21,017 nt of DNA from NCBI GenBank assembly GCA_026416215.1, contig JAOAFP010000012.1, positions 1-21,017 on the forward strand, written 5' to 3'. Position 1 is the stretch's first letter. Each line of letters starts with the position of its first letter. The position numbers and the translations under genes are program-made. Shown piece after piece: positions 1 through 7,010 of the stretch. The notes below the pieces were generated by a model. That model worked only from the letters and a program-made list of their open reading frames with translations, was not told the origin of the DNA and made no database searches. Source of the DNA: Negativicutes bacterium (GTDB lineage: Bacteria; Bacillota; Negativicutes; SKW292).

Positions 1-13
1 GTATAAGAGACAG
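1..13 (+). other. Nextera/Tn5 mosaic-end adapter remnant (artefact)
   Basis: These 13 bases are identical to the 3' end of the 19-bp Tn5 mosaic end used in Nextera libraries (AGATGTGTATAAGAGACAG). They put a stop codon at 4-6 into the rel frame, and homology to Rel begins only after base 13. Replacing adapter base 13 with T would restore a TGT (Cys) codon and give the CxNIL-type sequence expected in Rel. This is library residue at a contig edge, not genomic DNA. Confidence 0.93.
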
Positions 14-336
14 GTGCTAACATCCTCAATCAGAAGGAGGACTACGAGCGTATCATCGAAGTGTCGTGGGAGGCAGGCAGCGACGAGATATACACCGTTC
101 AGGTCGAGGTGGTTGGCGAAGATCGTTCGGGCCTGCTGACCGATATAATGGTGATTGCCGCGGAAAACAAGGTAAACATCACCTCGGTCAACGCCCGGGC
201 TGATGAACAACACAACGCCGTAATCTACCTGAACATCCATGTCAACGATCTTACCAGGCTGGAGTCACTTATGACCAAGTTTCGCCGGATTCGCGATGTG
301 TTTTCGGTCAAGAGGGTCAGCAACCAGGCATCGTGA
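14..336 (+). CDS. rel: Bifunctional (p)ppGpp synthetase/hydrolase Rel, C-terminal fragment (ACT domain)
   Basis: This is the last ~107 residues of a RelA/SpoT-family stringent-response enzyme, which makes and degrades (p)ppGpp in the cytoplasm in response to starved ribosomes. The visible part has the ANILN..EDYERIIEVSW segment that ends the zinc-finger/RIS region, then the C-terminal ACT domain (roughly residues YTVQVEVVGEDRSGLL to VFSVKRV), which binds the ribosome or regulates the enzyme. The hydrolase, synthetase and TGS domains lie off the contig to the left. The GTG at 61 is internal, not a start. The gene ends at TGA 334-336 and dtd begins 6 bp later, an order common in Bacillota. The 5' truncation is caused by the contig end and its adapter. 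Confidence 0.93.
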
Positions 337-342
337 GAAAAG

Positions 343-792
343 ATGAGGGCAGTCGTTCAGCTTGTTGACCAGGCACGGGTCCTGGTGGATGGGGAAACGG
401 TGGGAGAGATTGGCCGGGGACTGGTTGTGCTGCTGGCGGTGGCAGCCGGTGATGATGAGCGGGCTATGCAGTGGCTGGCTGATAAAATAATCGGGCTGCG
501 GATTTTTCCTGACCAGGCCGGAAAGCTTAACAAATCGCTAAGCGAGGTTGCCGGGGAGATGCTGGTGGTTTCGCAGTTCACCCTTTACGGGGACTGCCGG
601 AAAGGGCGGCGGCCCAGCTATGATCGGTCGGCACCGCCGGAAGAGGCTCGCCACTGGTACGAAAAATTTGCCGCTTACTGCGGCGAGCGGCTGTCCAGGG
701 TGGAGTGCGGCCGGTTTCAGGCGGAAATGGTGGTAGAAATAATCAACCACGGTCCGGTCACGTTGTTGCTGGACAGTGAAAAAATGTTCTGA
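343..792 (+). CDS. dtd: D-aminoacyl-tRNA deacylase (Dtd)
   Basis: A 149-residue protein of the usual Dtd length. Dtd hydrolyses D-aminoacyl-tRNAs, and Gly-tRNA(Ala), to recycle mischarged tRNA. The start MRAVVQLVDQARV, the active-site SQFTL motif (residues 77-81) followed by YGDCRKGRRPS, and the Gly-cisPro motif near the C-terminus are all present. That last motif reads NHGPVT rather than the common NDGPVT; the Gly-Pro pair that excludes L-amino acids is retained. The ATG at 343 lies 6 bp after rel with only a weak purine-rich ribosome-binding site, consistent with translational coupling. The next gene starts 11 bp downstream, so it is the second gene of the rel-hemZ operon. The rel-dtd pairing is widespread in Gram-positive bacteria. 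Confidence 0.95.
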   Translation: MRAVVQLVDQARVLVDGETVGEIGRGLVVLLAVAAGDDERAMQWLADKIIGLRIFPDQAGKLNKSLSEVAGEMLVVSQFTLYGDCRKGRRPSYDRSAPPEEARHWYEKFAAYCGERLSRVECGRFQAEMVVEIINHGPVTLLLDSEKMF

Positions 793-803
793 GGTGGCTA
801 TGT

Positions 804-1433
804 ATGATCAAAGTTTTACAGACTCCGGTGGGCGAACTGGCCACCAACTGTTATGTGGTGGCCTGCGCGGATACCGGTGAGGCCATGGTTGTAGATCCGG
901 GGGCAGAGGCTGAACGGATTGAGCTACTGGTCAGGCGTGGTAGCCTGAAGGTGGTTGGGATTGCCCTCACCCACGGTCACGCCGATCATATCGGGGCGGT
1001 TCCTATTCTGCGTGACCGTTGGGCGGTACCGGTATATATACATGCCGGTGACGGGGAGATGCTGACCAGTCCCCAGAAAAACCTGTCGGCCTTTCTTGAA
1101 CGGCCGGTCAGTAGCCGGCCGGCTGACGTATTGCTGACTGACGGTGATGAGCTGAGTTTCGGCCGGGTTAAACTGACTGTCCTCCACACCCCGGGACATA
1201 CTCCGGGAGGAGCGTGCTTCTACGGCGAAGGGGTGGTGTTAAGCGGCGACACCTTGTTCGCCGGTTCAGTCGGCCGCACCGATTTTCCCGGCGGTTCGCT
1301 GAGCCAGCTGGTGGGCAGCATCAGGGAAAAGCTGTTTGTCCTGCCCGACGGAGTAGTGGTGTACCCCGGACACTATGAACAGACTACCATTGGCAGGGAA
1401 AAACGGTTCAACGAGTTTGTCGGTCAGCTGTAA
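804..1433 (+). CDS. MBL-fold metallo-hydrolase (glyoxalase II-like)
   Basis: A 209-residue metallo-beta-lactamase-fold hydrolase. The metal-binding signature THGHADH (HxHxDH) is followed by HTPGHTPGG, the SGDTLFAGSVGRTD loop and a terminal PGH, the full ligand set of the hydroxyacylglutathione hydrolase-like subgroup. Two metal ions would be bound to cleave a thioester or related ester; the true substrate is unknown, since most Bacillota lack glutathione. A clear ribosome-binding site (GAGGTGG at 791-797, overlapping the dtd stop) sits 6 nt before the ATG. This gene often accompanies rel and dtd in clostridia. Its short length and context favour the YcbL/GloB-like group over ribonuclease J or sulfur dioxygenases. 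Confidence 0.9.
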   Translation: MIKVLQTPVGELATNCYVVACADTGEAMVVDPGAEAERIELLVRRGSLKVVGIALTHGHADHIGAVPILRDRWAVPVYIHAGDGEMLTSPQKNLSAFLERPVSSRPADVLLTDGDELSFGRVKLTVLHTPGHTPGGACFYGEGVVLSGDTLFAGSVGRTDFPGGSLSQLVGSIREKLFVLPDGVVVYPGHYEQTTIGREKRFNEFVGQL

Positions 1434-1435
1434 GT

Positions 1436-2524
1436 ATGAGCATCCGCTTCAGCAGTACTGCTACCCAGTGCCACCTGTTCCGTGCCCTGATTGTGCTGGC
1501 CCTGTTCGGCCTGGTGCTGGCAGTGAACAATGTGATATTGCCGGTTGCACTGTCGGTCATTCTCTGTCTGGTCATGCAGCCGGTGGCCGACTGGCTGGAG
1601 TGTGGCCGCCTGGGCCGGCTGGGCTGGCGCATGCCGCGTACGGTGGCCATTGCCGTCACCTTTGCTCTGTTCATTCTGTTAGGCGGTGGCTTGCTGCTGG
1701 GTATGATGCTGCCAGTGGCCGGGCAGGCCTATGATCTGACCGAAAATCTGCCGAGCATCGTCGCCAAGGTTCAGTACTTCTGGCAACAGGCTCTGACCAG
1801 GTTCAATGCCGCTGATATACCTGAGGATGTACGTGGGGTTATCCAGAAGATTTTCGCCGGCCTGGCCAATCTGTCACTCGATCTCTCCGGCAGGGTTTTC
1901 AGCGCCACCATTGATTTTGCCACCCGGGTGGTGGAGCTGTTCATAGTTCCGTTGTTGACTTATTACCTGCTTAAGGACGGCCGCAATCTGGTTCGGGGAA
2001 TTGTTGGTCTGTTTGCTGACGACCTGCAGCCGCGGGTGCAGGCGCTGAGCGACGAGCTGGGCGAGGTGCTGTCCGGGTATCTGCTGGGGCAGGCGACGGT
2101 CTGCCTGCTTATAGGACTGGTGGTGGCGGCCGGCCTTACTTGGCTGGGTATACCCTACGCCCTGGTTCTGGGAGTGCTGGCTGCCCTGACCGAGGCCATA
2201 CCGGTCATTGGAGCGATAATCGGTGCGGTGCCGGCCTTGCTGATTGCTCTTCTGGTTTCGCCGGCCACGGCGCTGAAAGTGCTGATTTTTTACGTCATCG
2301 TCTTCAAGATTGACAGCAATATAGTTGTGCCGCAGATTGTCGGAAAACGAATTCGTCTGCATCCGATGGTGATAATTATCTGTCTGTTAATCGGGGCGCA
2401 GCTTAACGGAATTCTTGGCATGGTGGCGGCTGTGCCGGTCACGGCCGTTGCTGTGGTGGTGATAAAACATCTCTGGCAGTGGCGGCAGGGGCGCGGCCTG
2501 CCAAGGGAAGCGAAGGGTGAGTGA
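1436..2524 (+). CDS. AI-2E family transporter (PerM/YdiK-like membrane protein)
   Basis: A 362-residue polytopic membrane protein of the AI-2E (formerly UPF0118) family. Hydrophobic segments occur near residues 18-50, 70-95, 150-185, 215-285 and 305-345, the usual layout of this family. The segments GIPYALVLGVLAALTEAIP and IVVPQIVGKRIRLHP are characteristic. Members have been linked to autoinducer-2 export or Na+/H+ antiport, but substrate cannot be assigned from sequence. The ATG lies 2 bp after the preceding stop without a strong ribosome-binding site, suggesting coupled translation. The 3' end overlaps the hemZ GTG start by 8 bp. Its place between the MBL hydrolase gene and hemZ is less usual than the direct neighbourhood of those two. 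Confidence 0.88.
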   Translation: MSIRFSSTATQCHLFRALIVLALFGLVLAVNNVILPVALSVILCLVMQPVADWLECGRLGRLGWRMPRTVAIAVTFALFILLGGGLLLGMMLPVAGQAYDLTENLPSIVAKVQYFWQQALTRFNAADIPEDVRGVIQKIFAGLANLSLDLSGRVFSATIDFATRVVELFIVPLLTYYLLKDGRNLVRGIVGLFADDLQPRVQALSDELGEVLSGYLLGQATVCLLIGLVVAAGLTWLGIPYALVLGVLAALTEAIPVIGAIIGAVPALLIALLVSPATALKVLIFYVIVFKIDSNIVVPQIVGKRIRLHPMVIIICLLIGAQLNGILGMVAAVPVTAVAVVVIKHLWQWRQGRGLPREAKGE

Positions 2525-3707
2525 ACGTCACTGGGGACAGCTGACTGGGGTGCGGCCGGGCAAACTGGCGTTAAAGATGAAGGATGCCGGGCTGTCTGAC
2601 GGCGAAATCCGTCACCGGCTCAGGGAGGACTATCGGCTGGCTGACGAGGCGGTCGAATTGCTGCTGGAAGTGGCCGAACGCCAGCAGCGTTGCCTGGAAG
2701 GGCGGCTTCTGTCCGACGGATTCCACCTGTACGTCAGTCTGCCGTTTTGCCCGTCTATTTGCCATTATTGCAGCTTCCCGTCGCTGTCGCTGGCGGCCGG
2801 GGAAAGGTGGCTGGAGCCGGTGGTTGCGGCCATTGGCGAGGAAATTGCCATGGTGGCTGAATGGCAACGTCAGACTGGCCGGCTGCTGACCACGGTCTAT
2901 GTTGGCGGTGGCACTCCCAGCGCTATGCCGCGCCGTCTGCTTGCGTCAATTATGGATATGCTGCGTTGCCAGCTGGTTTGGACAGGGGACGGGGAGTTCA
3001 CCGTTGAGGCTGGTCGTCCTGATACGGTCGACGGCGATTTCTGCCGACTGTGCCGACAGTATTCGGTGAGCCGGGTGTGCGTTAACCCGCAGACCCTGAA
3101 TGATCAGGTCCGACGGGATTGTGGCCGCGGTCACAGTACCGTCGATTTTTTTCGGGCGGTCGAACAATTGCGCCGGGATACCGGATGCTGGATCAACGTA
3201 GATTTGATTGCCGGTCTGCCGGGAGAAACGGTGGCTGGTTTTGCCAGTGGGGTGCAAAAGGTGATCGAACTAACCCCGGAAAACATCACAATACACGTTT
3301 TGTGCCGGAAGCGGGGCAGCCGCTGGCAGCAGCAGCCTGACCGCCAGTGGCTGCCGGCCGAAGTCGACCAGGCTCTGGCTGATAGCCGCGACTGGCTGAG
3401 AAGGGCTGGTTACCGGCCGTACTACCTGTACCGGCAGAAAAAGACGGCCGGGGACAGGGAAAATGTCGGCTATTGTCTGCCGGGCAGACTGTCGGTTTAT
3501 AACGTGGTGATGATCAATGAACAGCAGGACATCATCGGCCTGGGACCGGGGGCGGCCAGTAAAATTGTCGCCGGCGGACGGGTGTCCACCATCTACCACA
3601 ACAAATCGCCTGCCCATTATCTGGCCAGCTTTACTTCCAGGTGCCGCATGACAATGTCATTAATGCATGCGGCCGCCGCGGTTGAAAACCACCCGGGCCG
3701 GGGATGA
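2517..3707 (+). CDS. hemZ: HemZ-type coproporphyrinogen dehydrogenase / radical SAM protein, N-terminally short
   Basis: A radical SAM enzyme of the HemN/HemZ group, proposed to act in oxygen-independent porphyrin synthesis. The 4Fe-4S motif is CX3CX2C at Cys78, Cys82 and Cys85 within LPFCPSICHYCSF, followed by the SAM-binding VYVGGGTPSA segment. The C-terminal half has the HemZ hallmark YRQKK...ENVGY and an IIGLGPGAASK stretch. The protein starts almost at LTGVRPGKL, a segment that in Bacillus HemZ lies after a further N-terminal domain of roughly 120 residues; at 396 residues it lacks that domain. The GTG start overlaps the AI-2E gene by 8 bp, and a purine-rich AAGGGAAGCGAAGG precedes it. 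HemZ-group function is less certain than that of HemN, and a heme chaperone-like role is possible. Confidence 0.88.
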   Translation: MSERHWGQLTGVRPGKLALKMKDAGLSDGEIRHRLREDYRLADEAVELLLEVAERQQRCLEGRLLSDGFHLYVSLPFCPSICHYCSFPSLSLAAGERWLEPVVAAIGEEIAMVAEWQRQTGRLLTTVYVGGGTPSAMPRRLLASIMDMLRCQLVWTGDGEFTVEAGRPDTVDGDFCRLCRQYSVSRVCVNPQTLNDQVRRDCGRGHSTVDFFRAVEQLRRDTGCWINVDLIAGLPGETVAGFASGVQKVIELTPENITIHVLCRKRGSRWQQQPDRQWLPAEVDQALADSRDWLRRAGYRPYYLYRQKKTAGDRENVGYCLPGRLSVYNVVMINEQQDIIGLGPGAASKIVAGGRVSTIYHNKSPAHYLASFTSRCRMTMSLMHAAAAVENHPGRG

Positions 3708-3722
3708 TTTTTACCGGTAGTG

Positions 3723-3731
3723 TGCTATAAT
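3723..3731 (+). promoter_or_regulatory. Extended -10 promoter for hisS-aspS
   Basis: TGC-TATAAT is an exact extended -10 element (TGn at 3723-3725, TATAAT at 3726-3731) just after hemZ. No good -35 lies at 16-18 bp; TTGAAA at 3682 is too far upstream. Transcription would begin near 3738, only about 8 nt before the ATG at 3746 and about 29 nt before the TTG at 3767, which favours the latter as start. Confidence 0.6.
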
Positions 3732-3766
3732 CTCTGACGTACTTTATGGAAAGGACGGGTCAAACA

Positions 3767-5041
3767 TTGCTGACGGGCGCGCCGCGCGGTACAAGGGATA
3801 TTCTGCCGTCACAGTCCGGCAGCTGGCAGTGGCTGGAGCATCAGCTGCGCCACACCTGCCGGCTCTACAATTACCGGGAAATTCGCACCCCGGTTTTTGA
3901 GCATACTGAGCTTTTTCTGCGCGGGATTGGTGATACTACCGATGTGGTGTCAAAGGAGATGTATACCTTCAACGACCGCGGGGGCAGAAGCCTGACTCTG
4001 AGGCCTGAGAACACTGCTGCTGTAGTCCGGTCGGTGGTGGAAAACAGGTTGCTTGGCGATCTCCTGCCGGTGAAACTTTATTACATCGGACCGATGTTCC
4101 GTTACGACCGGCCCCAGGCGGGCCGGTTCAGACAGTTTCACCAGTTTGGTGTCGAAGCCCTGGGGGTGGATGAACCGGCTATCGATGCTGAAGTTTTGCT
4201 GATGGCGGCCAGTCTGCTGGATCGGTTGCAACTGTCGGGGGTGATGCTGGCGATCAATACCATCGGCTGTGGCCTGTGCCGGCCGGGTTACCGGCGCAGC
4301 CTGACGTGCTATCTAGACGGTTGTGTGGACCGGCTGTGTGGTGACTGCCGGCGACGTTACCGGACCAACCCGCTGCGGGTACTGGATTGTAAGCGGGAAG
4401 AATGCCATATGGTCACCCGATCGGCGCCGGCCATCACCGAACAGGTTTGCACCCAGTGCCGGGAACATTTTACCGCCGTACTGGAGTTGCTGGCGGCCAG
4501 CAACCAGGCGTACACGGTTGATAGCCGGCTGGTCAGGGGTCTTGACTATTACAACCGCACCACCTTTGAATTCAAGTTTGACCGGCTGGGGGCACAGAGC
4601 ACTCTGATCGGCGGGGGGCGGGATGACGGGCTGGTGGCCGAGCTGGGTGGGCAGCCAACACCGGCGGTGGGGTTCGCCGCCGGGATAGAGCGGCTGTTGC
4701 TGGCGATGGAGATAAACCACTGTCTACCGACCGTTGCCGAGCGGCCGGAAGTTCTGGTGTTGCCGATCGGGCGGGCGGCAAAAACCACTGCACTTACTCT
4801 TGCTGAAGAGTTGCGCGGCCGGGGCGTGGCCTGCGACCTGGTATTCGGTGAGCGCAGCCTCAGAAGCCAGCTGCGCCTGGCTGACAGGCTGGGGGTTTAT
4901 GTGGCGGTGCTGATCGGCGATCAAGAGCTGGCTGCCGGGCGGGTGGTGCTTAAAGATATGACGGGCAAGGAACAGATCACCCTGCCGGCCGCTGAGTGTG
5001 CGGACAAAATAGAACAAATACTGGCAAAGAGGAGCGTATAG
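3767..5041 (+). CDS. hisS: Histidyl-tRNA synthetase
   Basis: A class II synthetase that charges tRNA-His. Motif 2 (YYIGPMFRYDRPQAGRFRQFHQFGVEALG region), the histidine-A motif LVRGLDYYNRTTFEF and motif 3 (AVGFAAGIERLL) are intact, followed by the C-terminal anticodon-binding domain (from PEVLVLPIG). An in-frame ATG exists at 3746, but I prefer TTG at 3767. It gives MLTGAPRGTRDILP, matching the normal family N-terminus, has AAAGGA 11 nt upstream (slightly long spacing), and leaves a usable leader after the promoter. The ATG would have no ribosome-binding site. From TTG the protein is 424 residues. aspS follows 3 bp after the stop; the hisS-aspS pair is standard in Bacillota. No T-box leader is present. 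Confidence 0.95.
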   Translation: MLTGAPRGTRDILPSQSGSWQWLEHQLRHTCRLYNYREIRTPVFEHTELFLRGIGDTTDVVSKEMYTFNDRGGRSLTLRPENTAAVVRSVVENRLLGDLLPVKLYYIGPMFRYDRPQAGRFRQFHQFGVEALGVDEPAIDAEVLLMAASLLDRLQLSGVMLAINTIGCGLCRPGYRRSLTCYLDGCVDRLCGDCRRRYRTNPLRVLDCKREECHMVTRSAPAITEQVCTQCREHFTAVLELLAASNQAYTVDSRLVRGLDYYNRTTFEFKFDRLGAQSTLIGGGRDDGLVAELGGQPTPAVGFAAGIERLLLAMEINHCLPTVAERPEVLVLPIGRAAKTTALTLAEELRGRGVACDLVFGERSLRSQLRLADRLGVYVAVLIGDQELAAGRVVLKDMTGKEQITLPAAECADKIEQILAKRSV

Positions 5042-5044
5042 AAT

Positions 5045-6838
5045 ATGGGATCGTCGGTGGAATGGAAGCGAAGTGCCAGGTGTGGCGAATTTGGACCCGG
5101 GCATGTGGGTAGTGAGGTTTGCTGTTGTGGTTGGGTGGAAGGCAGGCGTGATCATGGAGGCCTTATCTTTATCGACCTGCGTGACCGCAGTGGGGTGGTG
5201 CAGGCAGTATTTTCCCCGGATATTGATCGGCAGGCGTTTGAGGTGGCAGAGGGAGTGCGGGGTGAGTATGTGATTGCCGTGCAGGGAACGGTGGTGGCAA
5301 GGTCGCCGGACACTGTCAATCAGAACATACCGACCGGGGCTATTGAAATAAACGGCCGGGCGATCAGGGTATTGAACCCGGCCAAAACACCACCCTTTTA
5401 CATCGAGGATGGGATTGAAACTGACGAGATGCTGAGGCTTAGATACCGTTACCTCGATCTTCGCCGGCCGGAAATGCAGGCCAATATAAAACTGCGTCAC
5501 AAAGTGACCATGGCGATGCGGCAATTTTACGATCAGCAGGGATTTTGGGAAATCGAAACTCCGGTGCTGACCAAGAGCACCCCCGAGGGAGCCCGGGATT
5601 TCCTCGTTCCCAGCCGTTTGAATCCCGGCCGGTTTTACGCTCTGCCCCAGTCACCGCAAATTTACAAACAACTGACCATGGTAGCCGGATTTGATCGCTA
5701 CTTCCAGATCGCCCGCTGTTTCCGCGATGAGGATCTGCGGGCTGACCGGCAGCCGGAATTTACCCAGCTGGACGTGGAAATGTCGTTTGTCGATGTCGAT
5801 GATGTTATTGACTGTACAGAGGCAATGCTGGTCCATGTATTCGGACAGGCAGCCGGGATTGACATACCCCGCCCGTTTCCCCGGATCGGCTATGATCAGG
5901 CCATGGAACGATACGGGTCAGACAAGCCGGATTTACGTCTGGAAATTGAATTGGTTGAGCTGACTGATGCGGTGCGCGGCAGCCAGTTCAATGTGTACGA
6001 GGCGGTGATTGGCAGCGGTGGCTGTGTCAAGGCAATACGGGTCCCCGGTTACGCCAATATTGCTCGGCGGGAAATCGACGATCTGGTTAAGTTTGTTCAG
6101 CAGCTCGGCGGACAGGGTATGACCTGGATGTGCTACTTGCCTGATGGGATCAAGTCACAAATTACAAAGTTTTTTGCACCTCATCACATTGAGGCTGTGA
6201 CTGCCGCCACCGGGGCTGAAACGGGTGATTTACTGCTGATGGTGGCCGGTAACCGTCAGCTGGTCAATTCAGTGCTCGGACAGCTGCGTCTGGAAATGGG
6301 GCGGCGTCTGCAGCTGTTCAAGTCTGGCTGGAAGTTCCTCTGGGTGGTGGACTTCCCGATGTTTGAGTACGTCCCCGAAGAAAAGCGTTACGTAGCGATG
6401 CACCACCCGTTCACCTCGCCCCGGGACACCGATATCGGGCTGCTGGCGGGCGGTGATCTGGCAGCAGTGAAGGCCAAGGCCTACGACGTGGTGCTGAATG
6501 GGGTGGAAATTGGTGGAGGCAGCATAAGAATTCACAGCCGGACAGTACAGGAGCAGGTTTTTTCCGCTATCGGTCTCAGTGAGGAACAGGCCCGCAATAA
6601 GTTCGGTTTTTTGCTGGAGGCATTCGAATACGGAACTCCGCCCCACGGCGGTATTGCCCTTGGGCTGGACCGGCTGGTGATGCTGCTGGCCGGCCGTCAG
6701 TCGATACGTGACGTAATCCCCTTCCCTAAAACCCAAAGTGCCTCCGATATGATGATGCAGGCCCCGTCGGGTGTGGACGACAAACAGCTGGCCGAGCTAC
6801 ACATCCGCCTGGCCCCCGGTCTCAAACTGGACAGATAA
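5045..6838 (+). CDS. aspS: Aspartyl-tRNA synthetase, probably non-discriminating (Asp/Asn)
   Basis: A 597-residue bacterial-type class IIb synthetase. It has the N-terminal OB-fold anticodon domain (CGWVEGRRDHGGLIFIDLRD), motif 2 (FQIARCFRDEDLRADRQPEFTQLD), an inserted GAD domain in the middle and motif 3 (GGIALGLDRLVMLL), followed by SIRDVIPFPKTQSASD. His37, in RRDHGG, occupies the position that is Leu in the discriminating E. coli enzyme (RRDLGS) and His in the non-discriminating Pseudomonas-type enzyme. This predicts formation of Asp-tRNA(Asn) for the GatCAB amidotransferase as well as Asp-tRNA(Asp). GAGGAG from about 5030, overlapping the hisS end, is the ribosome-binding site. The stop codon lies just inside the -35 to -10 region of the tRNA promoter downstream. 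Confidence 0.96.
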   Translation: MGSSVEWKRSARCGEFGPGHVGSEVCCCGWVEGRRDHGGLIFIDLRDRSGVVQAVFSPDIDRQAFEVAEGVRGEYVIAVQGTVVARSPDTVNQNIPTGAIEINGRAIRVLNPAKTPPFYIEDGIETDEMLRLRYRYLDLRRPEMQANIKLRHKVTMAMRQFYDQQGFWEIETPVLTKSTPEGARDFLVPSRLNPGRFYALPQSPQIYKQLTMVAGFDRYFQIARCFRDEDLRADRQPEFTQLDVEMSFVDVDDVIDCTEAMLVHVFGQAAGIDIPRPFPRIGYDQAMERYGSDKPDLRLEIELVELTDAVRGSQFNVYEAVIGSGGCVKAIRVPGYANIARREIDDLVKFVQQLGGQGMTWMCYLPDGIKSQITKFFAPHHIEAVTAATGAETGDLLLMVAGNRQLVNSVLGQLRLEMGRRLQLFKSGWKFLWVVDFPMFEYVPEEKRYVAMHHPFTSPRDTDIGLLAGGDLAAVKAKAYDVVLNGVEIGGGSIRIHSRTVQEQVFSAIGLSEEQARNKFGFLLEAFEYGTPPHGGIALGLDRLVMLLAGRQSIRDVIPFPKTQSASDMMMQAPSGVDDKQLAELHIRLAPGLKLDR

Positions 6839-6856
6839 CCGGATTCGTGTTAGAAT
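6828..6856 (+). promoter_or_regulatory. Sigma-A-type promoter of tRNA-Arg
   Basis: TGGACA (6828-6833) and TAGAAT (6851-6856) are separated by exactly 17 bp, and TGT precedes the -10 as an extended element. Initiation would fall near 6863, 7 nt before the mature tRNA. The -35 lies inside the last codons of aspS, so the tRNA has its own promoter. Confidence 0.8.
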
Positions 6857-6869
6857 CTGTCTGTTAGTT

Positions 6870-6944
6870 GCGCCCGTAGCTCAGGGGATAGAGCGCCGGC
6901 CTCCGGAGCCGGGAGCGCAGGTTCGATTCCTGCCGGGCGCGCCA
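6870..6944 (+). tRNA. tRNA-Arg(CCG)
   Basis: A complete cloverleaf can be drawn. The 7-bp acceptor stem is GCGCCCG/CGGGCGC. The D arm is GCTC-AGGGGATA-GAGC. The anticodon stem CCGGC/GCCGG closes the loop CTCCGGA, with anticodon CCG at 6903-6905. A 4-nt variable region follows, then the T arm GCAGG-TTCGATT-CCTGC, discriminator G and an encoded CCA at 6942-6944. CCG reads the arginine codon CGG, frequent in the neighbouring genes. C32 is at 6901, the position modified to 2-thiocytidine in Arg tRNAs that are TtcA substrates. Confidence 0.97.
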
Positions 6945-6955
6945 TAGTCGATATA

Positions 6956-6991
6956 AAAGCCCGCTGTTGTTACGATAGCGGGCTTTAGTTT
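6956..6991 (+). terminator. Intrinsic terminator after tRNA-Arg
   Basis: A perfect 10-bp inverted repeat, AAAGCCCGCT (6956-6965) and AGCGGGCTTT (6977-6986), encloses an 11-nt loop. The downstream T-tract is interrupted (TTTAGTTT), so it may be moderately efficient. It closes the tRNA transcription unit 12 nt after the CCA end. Confidence 0.85.
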
Positions 6992-7010
6992 AACCGGATG
7001 GAGTGCGGAA

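Noticed and set aside
3600..3766. T-box riboswitch before hisS
   Set aside because: Only about 40-60 bp separate hemZ from hisS, with no specifier stem, no T-box sequence and no antiterminator-terminator pair.
4724..5524. 266-codon open frame on the minus strand across hisS-aspS
   Set aside because: It lies antisense to two conserved synthetase genes, and its product is rich in His, Pro and Gln with no recognisable domain; a typical shadow frame in GC-rich coding DNA.
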